64,000 nucleotides of DNA from Desulfovibrio sp. JC022 (GTDB lineage Bacteria; Desulfobacterota; Desulfovibrionia; Desulfovibrionales; Desulfovibrionaceae): positions 1 to 64,000 of the forward strand of contig NZ_VOPZ01000005.1 of NCBI RefSeq assembly GCF_010470665.1, given 5' to 3'. Positions within the stretch are counted from its first letter, which is position 1. Every line of letters starts with the position of its first letter. A model generated the notes under the pieces. The model did not search any database. It was not told the origin of the DNA and saw only the letters and a program-made list of their open reading frames with translations. Positions 9,261 to 18,807 of this stretch are shown here, piece after piece. The translations under genes and the position numbers were made by a program.

Positions 9261-9690
9261 ACTATCTCCCGACTTTTCCCCGAATATGAAAGGGGAAACG
9301 GTTATTTCGCAATCAATAAAAATCGTAAAAAAATTGTAACATGAAAATATGATCTCAACAGATTTTTTCTGCTATCAGCCTCAGAACAGTTAAACATAAT
9401 CCGAGTATGGCAATGAAGGCAAGCGACTAAACCATGCTATAAAAAATATATTTTCCAATTGTTAACTATCCGCAAACAAGGCTAACGGTCAAACTATTCC
9501 CGCTATAAACACTCCATTTATATGATAATTTATCTCAAGACATTCTGCTTCCCAATACAAACATCTTAACAAGCCGGGATATTGCGCTTTTGTCTTGTTT
9601 AATGGTATGCGTGGTTCAAGGTCGGGATTATAAAATATAAATATCGTATTAATGATACGATTAATGCTGTCATTTTGAGGTGGGTCAGCT
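9261..9690. other. Divergent promoter region between acyl-CoA ligase and HD gene
   Basis: AT-rich, no convincing gene. The minus-strand open frame that begins inside the HD gene and runs into this gap is an antisense shadow. It contains the palindrome at 9643-9661 and presumably promoters for both flanking operons. Confidence 0.6.
9643..9661. promoter_or_regulatory. Perfect palindrome, candidate operator
   Basis: ATCGTAT-TAATG-ATACGAT, seven-base arms around five bases, about 30 bases before the HD gene start and next to a TATAAAATATAA stretch. The size and position fit a dimeric repressor site; the regulator is unknown. Confidence 0.45.
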
Positions 9691-10686
9691 ATGAATGCTA
9701 TGAATGACTCTAAATTAATTGAAGAAAGCTTCTGTTCCATTACCGAGGCCATCTTCAAACTGCTTCCCAAGAACAATCTTCCGTTCAGCCTGTACAGAAT
9801 GAACTCCTCCAATGGCAGGTTCACTCCCATTACAATACCGGGAAAAGCCATTGTTTCCGCAGACAAACAGGCCATCACCGAAGATTGCGACCGTGGTTTG
9901 ATATTTATCAAATTCACTGACATAAATTCATGCAGACCTTATTTTATATCTCATCTCCCCACGGTTATCTGCGATATTTCCCACTCCATCCCCGAACAGG
10001 AACTGGCTGCCCTGCTTCTGGAAGGTTTAAAAGAAAGTGCCGATAAAATTTATTCAGACTCAATAAAATTACACTTCAGTGCATTTCAGGATACCCTCAC
10101 TTCCGTAGGGGAACTTTTACATGAAAACCCCGAACTACTATGGTTAATGATTCCAATGCTGGACTCAAACCATTCACTGGTCAACAAATCCCTCTCCAAC
10201 GGTATTATCGGAGCAGCCCTGCTTCTGCATGCACGGGAAGTAAAGCCGGATGTTAAAATTTTCATTGATGCTCTTTTTGCACTTTTTCTGTGTGACATAG
10301 GACTATGCAGCCTGCCGGAATTCGTTCTCGGCAAAGAATTCTGCCTCTCACTGGATGAGCAAAAACGAATCCGTCAGCACCCGATCGGCTCAGTGGAAGT
10401 GCTGAGCATAACCAGCAGTATGAGCAAGACATCACTACGCGCAATTCTCGAACACCACGAACGCATGGACGGTTCCGGGTATCCGAGGGGAGTAACCAAC
10501 GAAAACCTCTCGTGGCTGGGCAAGCTTTGCGGGGCGGTTGATTCATACGTGGCTATGACCATGGGTCGTCCGGGAAAGAAAAGCATGCCCACCGTCAAAG
10601 CCCTGAAAATTCTCTACAGTGAATCCACCCAATACGACCCGAATATAATTTATGCATTGGAAAAAGTAACCTATCGCGACGGATAA
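9691..10686 (+). CDS. Degenerate HD-GYP domain protein
   Basis: The 331-aa protein has an N-terminal region of unknown type (1-130) and a C-terminal HD-GYP-like domain (about 150-330). The segment EHHERMDGSGYPRG keeps the HHE and GYP parts, but the position of the HD doublet reads FLCDIGL, with Cys instead of His, and the usual following Lys is missing. Metal binding and c-di-GMP hydrolysis are therefore doubtful; it may be a binding or scaffold protein. Its start follows GAGGTGG. Its stop overlaps the ATG of the MFS gene by one base, so the two are translationally coupled. Confidence 0.8.
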   Translation: MNAMNDSKLIEESFCSITEAIFKLLPKNNLPFSLYRMNSSNGRFTPITIPGKAIVSADKQAITEDCDRGLIFIKFTDINSCRPYFISHLPTVICDISHSIPEQELAALLLEGLKESADKIYSDSIKLHFSAFQDTLTSVGELLHENPELLWLMIPMLDSNHSLVNKSLSNGIIGAALLLHAREVKPDVKIFIDALFALFLCDIGLCSLPEFVLGKEFCLSLDEQKRIRQHPIGSVEVLSITSSMSKTSLRAILEHHERMDGSGYPRGVTNENLSWLGKLCGAVDSYVAMTMGRPGKKSMPTVKALKILYSESTQYDPNIIYALEKVTYRDG

Positions 10687-11936
10687 TGAATATCGAATCG
10701 ACATCTCAAAAAAAATTAATGCCTTGGGCCGTATGGGGTATTGCCACCCTGTACTTTTTCTACGACTACATGCAGCAGGTTGCACCCGGCTCAATGGTCA
10801 AAGACCTTTCCGCGCACTTTAATGTGGGCGCAGCCAGCATGGGCTTCATCGCTTCAGTGTATTTTTATTCCTATGCCCTGATGCAGATTCCCATCGGGAT
10901 GATGGCCGACCGTTTCGGTCCCCACCGTCCGCTGGCAATAGCCGCCCTGATTTCATGCTCTGCCGGAGCCTTGTTCACCTTTACCTCCACCCCGGCGGAA
11001 GCCATAGGAGTCAGGATAATCCTCGGGGCCGCAACGGGATTCTCTTTTGTCTCCTGCCTCAAACTGGTGGACAATTGGTTCCCGCCGGCAAAATTCGCAA
11101 CCATGGTCGGCCTGACCAACATCATCGGTATGTCCGGTGCGGTGATGGGCGAAGCTCCGCTTACCGAAGCTGTTACCCGCTTCGGCTGGGAAAACACCCT
11201 GCTCGGCATTGCCGGATTCGGCGCACTCATTGCCCTGCTGGTCATTTTTCTGATTAAAGACCGCCCGGAGAATGAACAAAAACAAAACACTCCCGAGGAA
11301 GAGACTCCTGCAACATTCCCGGTATTAGTCGAAATTCTCAAAACCCCTTCCGCATGGCTTAACGCTGGTTACGCCGCTACCATCAATATGGTCTACACCG
11401 GATTCGGTGCTCTCTGGGGAACTGTCTTTATTTCCAAGCTCTACAATATCTCTACCACCGATGCGGCCTTCATGGTCTCTATGATTTTCGTGGGGGCGAT
11501 TCCGGGCAGCTTCTTTTTCGGCTGGTTTTCCGACCGTATCGGCAAAAGGGGAATCCCTATGATAATTGCCTCCGGCGGAGGTCTGCTGTGCATGGCAAGT
11601 GTGGTTTATCTCCCCCACGTTCCCTATTCGATGATGTTCGGCCTTATGCTCCTGCTCGGCTTCTGCTGCGCCGGAAACGTAGTGGCCTACGCTTTCGGCA
11701 ACGACATCAGCCCCAAAGGGGCGGACGGAATTTCACTGGGATTCGTAAACACTTTCCTCATTGGCGGAAGTGCCCTTGCCCAGCCGCTCATCGGCTGGCT
11801 GCTGGAACACGGTTCCACCAGCATCAAGGATCTAAGCATCATAGAATTCCGCTACAGCCTGAGTGTTCTGGTTATAGCCAAGGCTTTTGCCCTTGCCGCA
11901 GCACTGGTCGTCCATAAGTTGAGACCGGATGAATAA
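10686..11936 (+). CDS. MFS transporter
   Basis: Major facilitator of 416 aa with 12 predicted membrane helices and a central hydrophilic loop rich in Glu/Gln near residues 195-215. The loop 2-3 signature GMMADRFGPHRP (about 78-89) and its second-half counterpart GWFSDRIGKRG (about 279) mark the two six-helix halves. The substrate is unknown. It is coupled to the degenerate HD-GYP gene by a TAATG overlap and ends at a bidirectional terminator. Confidence 0.88.
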   Translation: MNIESTSQKKLMPWAVWGIATLYFFYDYMQQVAPGSMVKDLSAHFNVGAASMGFIASVYFYSYALMQIPIGMMADRFGPHRPLAIAALISCSAGALFTFTSTPAEAIGVRIILGAATGFSFVSCLKLVDNWFPPAKFATMVGLTNIIGMSGAVMGEAPLTEAVTRFGWENTLLGIAGFGALIALLVIFLIKDRPENEQKQNTPEEETPATFPVLVEILKTPSAWLNAGYAATINMVYTGFGALWGTVFISKLYNISTTDAAFMVSMIFVGAIPGSFFFGWFSDRIGKRGIPMIIASGGGLLCMASVVYLPHVPYSMMFGLMLLLGFCCAGNVVAYAFGNDISPKGADGISLGFVNTFLIGGSALAQPLIGWLLEHGSTSIKDLSIIEFRYSLSVLVIAKAFALAAALVVHKLRPDE

Positions 11937-11958
11937 CGCTCCACTCACACGACAATTT

Positions 11959-11992
11959 AAACCCCGCCTCAGATAAGTCTAAGGCGGGGTTT
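11959..11992. terminator. Bidirectional terminator between MFS and RND genes
   Basis: Perfect 11-base arms AAACCCCGCCT / AGGCGGGGTTT with a 12-base loop and T's on the right. It sits between convergent operons. Confidence 0.92.
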
Positions 11993-11995
11993 TAT

Positions 11996-14900
11996 TTAGT
12001 AATCTTCAGGTTTATGTTTGCATTGGGTCACCGGCACATGCTCGGTAATTCCGTCTGCATGCAGATTTTCATCTGCAAGACGGAAAATCTTACGCATCAG
12101 CAAACGTATATCCTCAAAGATCAGATAAAACGCCGGGACCAGCAGCAAGGTGATGCCGGTGGCAAAGAGAATACCGAACCCGAGGGATACCGCCATGGGA
12201 ATCAGGAACTTGGCCTGCCTGGAAGTCTCAAGGATCATGGGAGCCAGTCCACCGAATGTGGTCAGGGTGGTTAGCAAAATAGGCCTGAAACGGGCGGTTC
12301 CTCCCTCAAGTACAGCATCATAAGCGCAGTGCCCTTTGCGACGCTGGATGTTCACGTAATCGATGAAAACCAACGAGTCGTTGACCACAACCCCGCTAAG
12401 TGCCACGATCCCGAACAGACTCATCAAACTCAGGCTATAGCCCAGCAGAGCATGTCCAATTACCGCCCCGACAATACCGAAGGGAATGCAGAACATGACG
12501 ATAAGCGGCTGGAAATAGCTGCGAAACGGGATTGCCAGCAAAGCATAAATACACATCATCGCCATAAGCAGACCGGAGATAAGGGCTTCAGTACTTTCAT
12601 TCATATCCGCCTGCTTGCCTTCGAGAGAGTAACCAAGTCCCGGATAATCCGCCTTAAGCTGGGGCATCACATTGGCCACAACGTCAGCTACAATCTGGGA
12701 TGTTTCCTTACGCGGTTTCACATCCGCCTCCACGGAAACAACTCTGCGACCGTTACGACGGTCAATGGAAGTGTATGCCCGACCATCCTTGATTTTCACA
12801 ACCTCACGCAACGGCACATCAGCTCCGTCCGGGGTGCGGATCATCAACTCTTCAAAATCATATTTGGATGCCCGTTCCGCTTCGGGCAGACGGACCATAA
12901 CTTTGATTTCATTGCGTCCGCGCTGCTGGCGCAGGACCTCGGCACCGTAATAGGAAGCGCGGATCTGGTTGGCAACATTGCGCGAAGTCAGCCCCAGACT
13001 GCGCCCGGCTGGCAGGAGTTCAAAGTCCAGCTGCCTTTTGCCGGGAGAATACCCGGAATCAATATCCTTAACTTTAGGATACACACTCAGGGCCTGTGCC
13101 AGGTCGGCAGAAGCCTTTTTCAACACTTCAATATCGCTATGGCTGAGTTCGATTTCAAGCGAGCTTCCCGAACCGGGACCGCCGCGGTCGGATTCAAACA
13201 AAACCGACTCCGCCCCGGCAAGAGGACCAAGTTTCCGCCGCCATTGCTGCACAAATTCCTCGGTATGAATTGGCCTTGTGTCCGCATCGGTAAGAAAAAC
13301 CTGTACCTTGAAGACATGGCTGCCGCTGGTTGAACGCCTGCCTGAACCACCAATCTTTGCATAAATCCCTTCCACCAACTGATCACCGCCATTTTCAGCA
13401 GCTACCTCTTCAGCAACAGAAACAGCTCTCGCCATAACCTTCTGGGTAACTTCCTTGGCTGTGCCGTAAGGAAGGTCTACGGTCAAATAGGCATAATTGG
13501 ATTCAATTTTCGGAAACATGGTGAATCCCAATCTGCCACTTTTAATATAAGCAAAAGCAATAATCAGGCAGGCCATACCGAGAGCCACGGTAAGATAACG
13601 AAGAGTTACCGCCCGATCCAGAAACGGCCTGTATATATTATGTACAAAGCGGAGCAAACCATTGGAAACCTTCTGCTGATAATGCATGATAAACGACATG
13701 AGCTTGCCGGGCTTGCGCTCACTACCGTGTCCGAGGTGAGCGGGAAGCACAAAAAGAGATTCCACCAGCGATATAAAAAAGACGCTTACTACCACCAACG
13801 GGATAACCTTAAAGATCTTACCCATTACGCCGGGCACAAAAAACATGGGCATAAAAGCCACAATGTTGGTCAAGATACTGAAGGTCACCGGCATAGCAAT
13901 ACGCTTGGCCCCTTCGCAGGCAGCATCAATCCAACTCATACCCTGTTGGCGCATGGAATAAACATTTTCACCGACCACAATGGCATCATCCACAACAATA
14001 CCAAGTGAAATGATGAAAGCAAACATGGATATCATGTTGATACTCGCACCTGCCGGGGCAAGGATGAGCATGCCCCCCAGAAAGGAAATGGGAATTCCCA
14101 TGGAAACCCAAAAAGCCAGCCGTGGCTCAAGAAACAGGGCCAGAAAAATAAAGACCAGACCAAGGCCCATGTATGCATTCTTCAGCAACAGATCCATACG
14201 TTCACGATAAACATCGGACATATCGTTACGTACACTGACATGCACCCCGGCAGGAAGGCTGCGGTTAAAAATCTCCAGCTGTGCATGTACGGCATCAGAA
14301 ACCCCGATAGGGGTCTGATCACCAATACGGAAAACATCCACTCTCACTGCGGGCTTGCCGTCAAAGGTGGTAATGATATCCTCATTCTGAAAATCTTCCT
14401 TGACCACAGCAATGTCTTCCAGCAACACCTGCGTGCCGTCATCACCCGTAACAATAGGAACCCGCGCGAATTCACGGGCATAATCCCGGCGTTCCTTGAA
14501 ACGGACCAGAATTTCTCCGCCCTCGGTCTTGATACCTCCGCCGGGAAGCTCCACGGAAGTTTTTGCCAGAGCATCCGCCACTTCGGTAAGAGTCAAACCA
14601 TAAGCACGCAATTTGTCTTGCGGAATCTCAATTGAAATCTGTAAGCCGCTGACCTCAGTCAATTCTACCTGCGTAATACCGGGATCACCGATCAACTCCT
14701 CGCGTAATTGTTCCGCCACTTTGCGCAGGGCCAACTGGTCAGTATCACCATAAACCATCAGCGAAAGTACGCTGCGCTTATGTGAAGAAACACTGATTAC
14801 CGGGTCCTCGGCTTCTTCGGGAAATGAGGTGATCCGATCCACCTCGCTTTTAATATCATCATTGAGTTTTTGCAGGTCGTAACCTTCAATAGCTTCAGCA

Positions 14901-15196
14901 ACAACTATCCCGCTGCCTTCTGCCGCAGTACAAGCTACTTCCTTAACCCCATCGACACCGATAACGGCTTCCTCAATAGCCAGAACAATACCCTGCTCCA
15001 CCTCTTCGGGGCTGGCACCGCTATAGGCAACACTGATTGTAACCGAATCCGTAGTGAATTCCGGAAAGACCTCCTGCTTGATATTAAATCCCATGACCAG
15101 TCCGCCGACCAGAAGGACAATCATCAGCAGGTTGGATGCAACCGGGTTCCCGGCCATCCATGAAATAGGCCCTGTTTTTTTATTCTGATCAGCCAT
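11996..15196 (-). CDS. RND efflux pump inner-membrane permease
   Basis: Proton-driven exporter of the AcrB/HAE1 class, 1066 aa, with 12 membrane helices and two large periplasmic loops. The helix-4 motif SLGIVVDDAIVVGENV (near residues 400-415) carries the Asp-Asp pair needed for proton transfer. The C-terminal half repeats the fold, with FGIVALSGVVVNDSLV near 950. It overlaps the stop of the adaptor gene by eight bases, so it is the third gene of OMF-MFP-RND transcription. Substrates are unknown. Confidence 0.95.
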   Translation of the reverse strand: MADQNKKTGPISWMAGNPVASNLLMIVLLVGGLVMGFNIKQEVFPEFTTDSVTISVAYSGASPEEVEQGIVLAIEEAVIGVDGVKEVACTAAEGSGIVVAEAIEGYDLQKLNDDIKSEVDRITSFPEEAEDPVISVSSHKRSVLSLMVYGDTDQLALRKVAEQLREELIGDPGITQVELTEVSGLQISIEIPQDKLRAYGLTLTEVADALAKTSVELPGGGIKTEGGEILVRFKERRDYAREFARVPIVTGDDGTQVLLEDIAVVKEDFQNEDIITTFDGKPAVRVDVFRIGDQTPIGVSDAVHAQLEIFNRSLPAGVHVSVRNDMSDVYRERMDLLLKNAYMGLGLVFIFLALFLEPRLAFWVSMGIPISFLGGMLILAPAGASINMISMFAFIISLGIVVDDAIVVGENVYSMRQQGMSWIDAACEGAKRIAMPVTFSILTNIVAFMPMFFVPGVMGKIFKVIPLVVVSVFFISLVESLFVLPAHLGHGSERKPGKLMSFIMHYQQKVSNGLLRFVHNIYRPFLDRAVTLRYLTVALGMACLIIAFAYIKSGRLGFTMFPKIESNYAYLTVDLPYGTAKEVTQKVMARAVSVAEEVAAENGGDQLVEGIYAKIGGSGRRSTSGSHVFKVQVFLTDADTRPIHTEEFVQQWRRKLGPLAGAESVLFESDRGGPGSGSSLEIELSHSDIEVLKKASADLAQALSVYPKVKDIDSGYSPGKRQLDFELLPAGRSLGLTSRNVANQIRASYYGAEVLRQQRGRNEIKVMVRLPEAERASKYDFEELMIRTPDGADVPLREVVKIKDGRAYTSIDRRNGRRVVSVEADVKPRKETSQIVADVVANVMPQLKADYPGLGYSLEGKQADMNESTEALISGLLMAMMCIYALLAIPFRSYFQPLIVMFCIPFGIVGAVIGHALLGYSLSLMSLFGIVALSGVVVNDSLVFIDYVNIQRRKGHCAYDAVLEGGTARFRPILLTTLTTFGGLAPMILETSRQAKFLIPMAVSLGFGILFATGITLLLVPAFYLIFEDIRLLMRKIFRLADENLHADGITEHVPVTQCKHKPEDY

Positions 15197-16436
15197 TGCT
15201 GTTCACCTTCTTGGATTTGGAGCCTTTCACTTTCTGGTTCAGGGAACCGGAACCGTTCTCGCGCAGCTTCATGTTCGGCAGGGGAGCGGAAATATCAGTG
15301 ACAACCAACTTTTCGCCGGAAGCAACACCTTCATCCAGATAAATGTAATCCTGATCACGCCAGACCGGATCAACACTCCTGATTTCCAACAGACTCCCTT
15401 CTTTCAGCACCCAGACGGTGTTGTTGTCGCGGAAAGCTGTACGTGGGATGGCTATAACTTCTTCAAGTTTACCGGAATCAATATCGACATTCACGTAGCT
15501 GCCCAGCAATAGGGGACGAGCTTCTCCACCCTTAAGATTTAAGGGGTCTTTCACAGAAACAATTATGCGAGCCATACGACCTTTGGATTCAAGTGAAGGC
15601 AAAAGACGAAGCACTTCTCCGTCCCGCACAACGGCAGTCTTACCACTGCCCATGGTTACACGGGCTTTGGAACCCTTGAAATTGTTTTTCGCAGAAGGAA
15701 TATTCACACTACCCAGACGGTCCACCGGAACGGATACAATTACCCAAAATTCTTCAGTTCCCACCAAAGAAGCAATGGTTTCATTAAGACTGAGATGCGC
15801 ACCGAGATCGGCACTTTTGCTGACCACCATACAGGCGAACGGAGCTTTCACGCGGGTTCGTCCGAGATCGATACGGGCCTGCTTCAACTTGGCCTGAGCA
15901 GAAGAAAGATCGGCCTGAGCCTTCTGCAAATGAGGTTTACGCAGGGCAAGTTCAGCTTCCTGAGTGGTGCCGCCGGAAGATTTCTTCAGCAGACTCCACT
16001 CACGCCCGGCCACCCGCTGCTGCCCGCTTTCAAGCTTGAGATTGTACTGTGCCTCGGTAACCACTGCCTGCTGCTGCTTCACCGCCAGTTCATAATCAAC
16101 GGGATCAATGCGCAGAACTTCCGCGCCTTTTTCAAAATATCCACCGGGAATAAAAGAATCACTGACAGAAATGACCCGACCGGAAACCTGTGGCTCAAGA
16201 TTAATCTCCCGCGCAGCTTCAACAGTTCCCATAACCTGAGTCCAGACCTGATAATCCTGAACTTTAATTACATCCACATTGACCAACGGAGCAGAGACCA
16301 CCGGAGCCTTCTTTTTCGCCACCGGCTTAGTGGCGATAAGAGCCTTGGCCCCGACCACTGCCGCAGCGATAATCAGTAAAGGAAGAAGTCCCTTCAGACC
16401 GATCTGCTTCATGTAATAAAATATTTTTTTAGCCAT
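15189..16436 (-). CDS. RND efflux periplasmic adaptor (MFP)
   Basis: The 415-aa protein links the inner-membrane pump to the outer-membrane channel. It has an N-terminal membrane anchor (residues 12-32), lipoyl half-motifs around VSGRVISVSD (about 90-100) and VKAPFACMVV (about 195-205), and a coiled-coil hairpin between them. The start follows GGAGGG, which lies inside the last codons of the upstream channel gene. Second gene of the efflux operon. Confidence 0.93.
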   Translation of the reverse strand: MAKKIFYYMKQIGLKGLLPLLIIAAAVVGAKALIATKPVAKKKAPVVSAPLVNVDVIKVQDYQVWTQVMGTVEAAREINLEPQVSGRVISVSDSFIPGGYFEKGAEVLRIDPVDYELAVKQQQAVVTEAQYNLKLESGQQRVAGREWSLLKKSSGGTTQEAELALRKPHLQKAQADLSSAQAKLKQARIDLGRTRVKAPFACMVVSKSADLGAHLSLNETIASLVGTEEFWVIVSVPVDRLGSVNIPSAKNNFKGSKARVTMGSGKTAVVRDGEVLRLLPSLESKGRMARIIVSVKDPLNLKGGEARPLLLGSYVNVDIDSGKLEEVIAIPRTAFRDNNTVWVLKEGSLLEIRSVDPVWRDQDYIYLDEGVASGEKLVVTDISAPLPNMKLRENGSGSLNQKVKGSKSKKVNSNG

Positions 16437-16438
16437 AT

Positions 16439-17935
16439 CTAAATTCCCTCCTGTGCAGGAACGGGTTGTTTTTCAAGTTTTTCAGCAGCGGCAACTGCGG
16501 TTTCATCATCAGCTTCGGGCTTAAGCTCGGCACCGTCTTCAAGGCTGTTTGTCCATGAACCGCCAAGAGCGCGGTACAGGGAGACCCGGTAGCCGAGCAG
16601 GTCGGCCTCGTCCTGAGCAATGTTGATCTCAAGGTCATGCACGCTGACCAGAGCGCTAAGCACCGGCAGGTAATCTTCCAGCCCCTGCAAATAACGAGAG
16701 CCGGCTTCATCAAGATTGAGCTTTGCGGCTTCAAGCTGTTTCTTGCGCGCAGAAATATATTCATGCTGCCATTTCTCCTGCACCAGAGAATCCTGAACTT
16801 CCTTGAACGCGGTGTAGACCGTATCCTTATAGTTCAGCATGCGCTCATCAACCACGGCCCTTGTACGCTCGACCTCGGCCTTGCGCTTATAGCCGTCAAA
16901 AATAGGCCCGGTGATGGACGATGTCAGGGTAGTCAGCCAGCCGGAAAAGATATTGGCAAGCTGGGCACTGGAAAGCATGGCCTCAGCTGAAAGAGTCATG
17001 GATGGCAGACGGTCAGCACGGGCGGCACTTACGGCCCAATCCGATGATTGCAGTTTCAAACCTGCTGCGCGCACATCAGGACGCATGGACAGCAGATCAA
17101 GAGGAATACCCAATCCCGGTAGATTGGGAAGATGCGGAAAATCAGCAGTAGCTATATCAAGAGTTCCGGCAGGACGGCCCAGCAGATAGGCAAGCTCATG
17201 TAACTTAAGCTGTTCCTGCGATTCCACCGGAGGAATCAATGCTCTGGTGCGGGCAGTGGTTTCCCGCTGCTGAAAAACATCAAGGGCCGTGGCAAGGGAG
17301 TTGCGAAACCGCAGTTCGATCAATTCAAGATAAGTTTCATTACTTTCCAGCTGTTTCCCGTAGATAGCTTTCTTCTTGCGCTGCAACTGGATCTCCAGCC
17401 AGCGTTTGACCACTTCGGAAGCAACGGTCATGGCTGCGGAATTCACCTCTTCGCGGGAAGCAAGATAATCAAGCTCTCCGGAAGCGGAATTGGCCTCAAT
17501 CTTACCCCAGAGGTCCAGTTCATATGATGCGGCAAGCCCCAGTTTATGGGTATCGGTGGAGGTCGATCCCTTGGAACCTTCAGTACCGTCATTACCTGAA
17601 CGGGAGTTGGTGTAAGTCCCTTTACCGTCCAGTTTGGGATAAAGATCGGCCCGCGATTTCACGGCAGTGGCCCGGAGCTGACGAAGCTTGGCCCAAGCTA
17701 CACGCACATCGAAATTAGCTTGCAGGGCTTCCTCCACCAAACGGTTAAGTTCTTCATTATGAAAGCTTTCCCACCACTTCCCCGGATCACGCGCTTCGTT
17801 GGAATAAAGTTCATATTGCGGAGGAACTCCCAATGTCAGATTAGGACGCGGGTCCGGCCTGAACGGAGAGCATGCTGAAAAGCCGAACACGGCCAGCATA
17901 CAGATCGCAGCTAATTTCAATTTGGATGATGACAT
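16439..17935 (-). CDS. RND efflux outer-membrane lipoprotein (TolC/NodT type)
   Basis: Outer-membrane channel of 498 aa. The signal peptide ends in a lipobox (FGFSAC, Cys21). Two OEP repeats follow, with the typical RPDVRAAGLKL segment near 280 and long amphipathic helices. The C-terminal 30 residues are rich in Glu and Ala. It is the first gene of the efflux operon, read from the region shared with the CpxR-like regulator. Confidence 0.93.
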   Translation of the reverse strand: MSSSKLKLAAICMLAVFGFSACSPFRPDPRPNLTLGVPPQYELYSNEARDPGKWWESFHNEELNRLVEEALQANFDVRVAWAKLRQLRATAVKSRADLYPKLDGKGTYTNSRSGNDGTEGSKGSTSTDTHKLGLAASYELDLWGKIEANSASGELDYLASREEVNSAAMTVASEVVKRWLEIQLQRKKKAIYGKQLESNETYLELIELRFRNSLATALDVFQQRETTARTRALIPPVESQEQLKLHELAYLLGRPAGTLDIATADFPHLPNLPGLGIPLDLLSMRPDVRAAGLKLQSSDWAVSAARADRLPSMTLSAEAMLSSAQLANIFSGWLTTLTSSITGPIFDGYKRKAEVERTRAVVDERMLNYKDTVYTAFKEVQDSLVQEKWQHEYISARKKQLEAAKLNLDEAGSRYLQGLEDYLPVLSALVSVHDLEINIAQDEADLLGYRVSLYRALGGSWTNSLEDGAELKPEADDETAVAAAEKLEKQPVPAQEGI

Positions 17936-18015
17936 ATTTTACTTCCTATTTTCATTCCAGACAGCTGTCCGGTTGCTTTCCATTTTTAATTCTAATACCT
18001 GCAAGGAGGCAAAAG

Positions 18016-18044
18016 AGTATTAGTTTGATGCTAAAAGTTGTAAA
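18016..18044 (-). promoter_or_regulatory. Predicted promoter of the RND efflux operon
   Basis: On the minus strand TTTACA (18044-18039), a 17-base spacer and AATACT (18021-18016) form a sigma-70-like promoter about 80 bases before the channel gene. Its -35 overlaps the CpxR-like box. Confidence 0.5.
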
Positions 18045-18054
18045 CAAATGTAAA
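18040..18054 (+). promoter_or_regulatory. CpxR-like box in the divergent region
   Basis: GTAAA-CAAAT-GTAAA matches the E. coli CpxR consensus GTAAA-N5-GTAAA exactly. It lies 52 bases before the OmpR-family regulator gene and overlaps the predicted -35 of the divergent efflux operon, so one site could serve both. Confidence 0.6.
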
Positions 18055-18105
18055 AATCGATCATCCGCCCTTCCACCAAACGGGCAGGATTGCTAATCTG
18101 AAAAA

Positions 18106-18807
18106 ATGGAACAACAATATCCCGTACTCATAGTTGATGATGATGCAAAGCTCAGAGACCTGCTGACCCAGTACCTTGAAGGATACGGCTATAAGGTCAG
18201 CACTCTGCCTTCCGGGGAAGGTATCATCGAAGAAGTCAAAAACTCTTCCCCGGCAATCGTCATTCTCGATATCATGATGCCCGGCAAGGACGGCCTTGAA
18301 GTTCTGCGCGAACTGCGCCCCCATTCCAATGTCCCGGTAATCATGCTCACTGCCAAAGGTGAGGACACTGACCGCATTGTCGGCCTTGAACTCGGTGCGG
18401 ATGACTATATATCCAAGCCCTTCAATCCCCGCGAATTGCTGGCCCGTATCAAGGCTGTGCTGCGCCGGGCACAGGAACCGGACCGAACCGCGACACAGAA
18501 TTCAGGGCAGATCAAAGTAGCCGGAGTAGTTCTGCATCTGGCGCACCAGAAACTGGAAATCGAAGGCGAATCCGTGGAGCTTTCCTCCACTGAATTCAAA
18601 CTGTTCAAGGCATTAATGGATAACCCGGGCCAGCCCATGACCCGCGACGACCTGATGACCTCTGTATGGGGCAAGGATTTCAACGCCTTTGACCGCAGTA
18701 TTGATGTACATATCAGCAAACTACGCGCACTTCTAAAGCCTTACCCGGACCATGAATCCCGCATCAAAACCGTCTGGGGAACCGGATACATGTTTGTGAG
18801 CGAATAA
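18106..18807 (+). CDS. OmpR-family response regulator, CpxR-like
   Basis: A 233-aa response regulator: receiver domain (5-118) with acidic pocket Asp11/Asp12, phospho-acceptor Asp55, Thr82 and Lys104, then a winged-helix domain (about 133-232). The DNA-contact segment FDRSIDVHISKLR closely resembles that of E. coli CpxR. It overlaps the histidine kinase gene by one base (TAATG). With the GTAAA direct repeat upstream and the divergent efflux genes, it likely controls envelope-stress or efflux expression. No strong ribosome binding site was seen. Confidence 0.92.
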   Translation: MEQQYPVLIVDDDAKLRDLLTQYLEGYGYKVSTLPSGEGIIEEVKNSSPAIVILDIMMPGKDGLEVLRELRPHSNVPVIMLTAKGEDTDRIVGLELGADDYISKPFNPRELLARIKAVLRRAQEPDRTATQNSGQIKVAGVVLHLAHQKLEIEGESVELSSTEFKLFKALMDNPGQPMTRDDLMTSVWGKDFNAFDRSIDVHISKLRALLKPYPDHESRIKTVWGTGYMFVSE

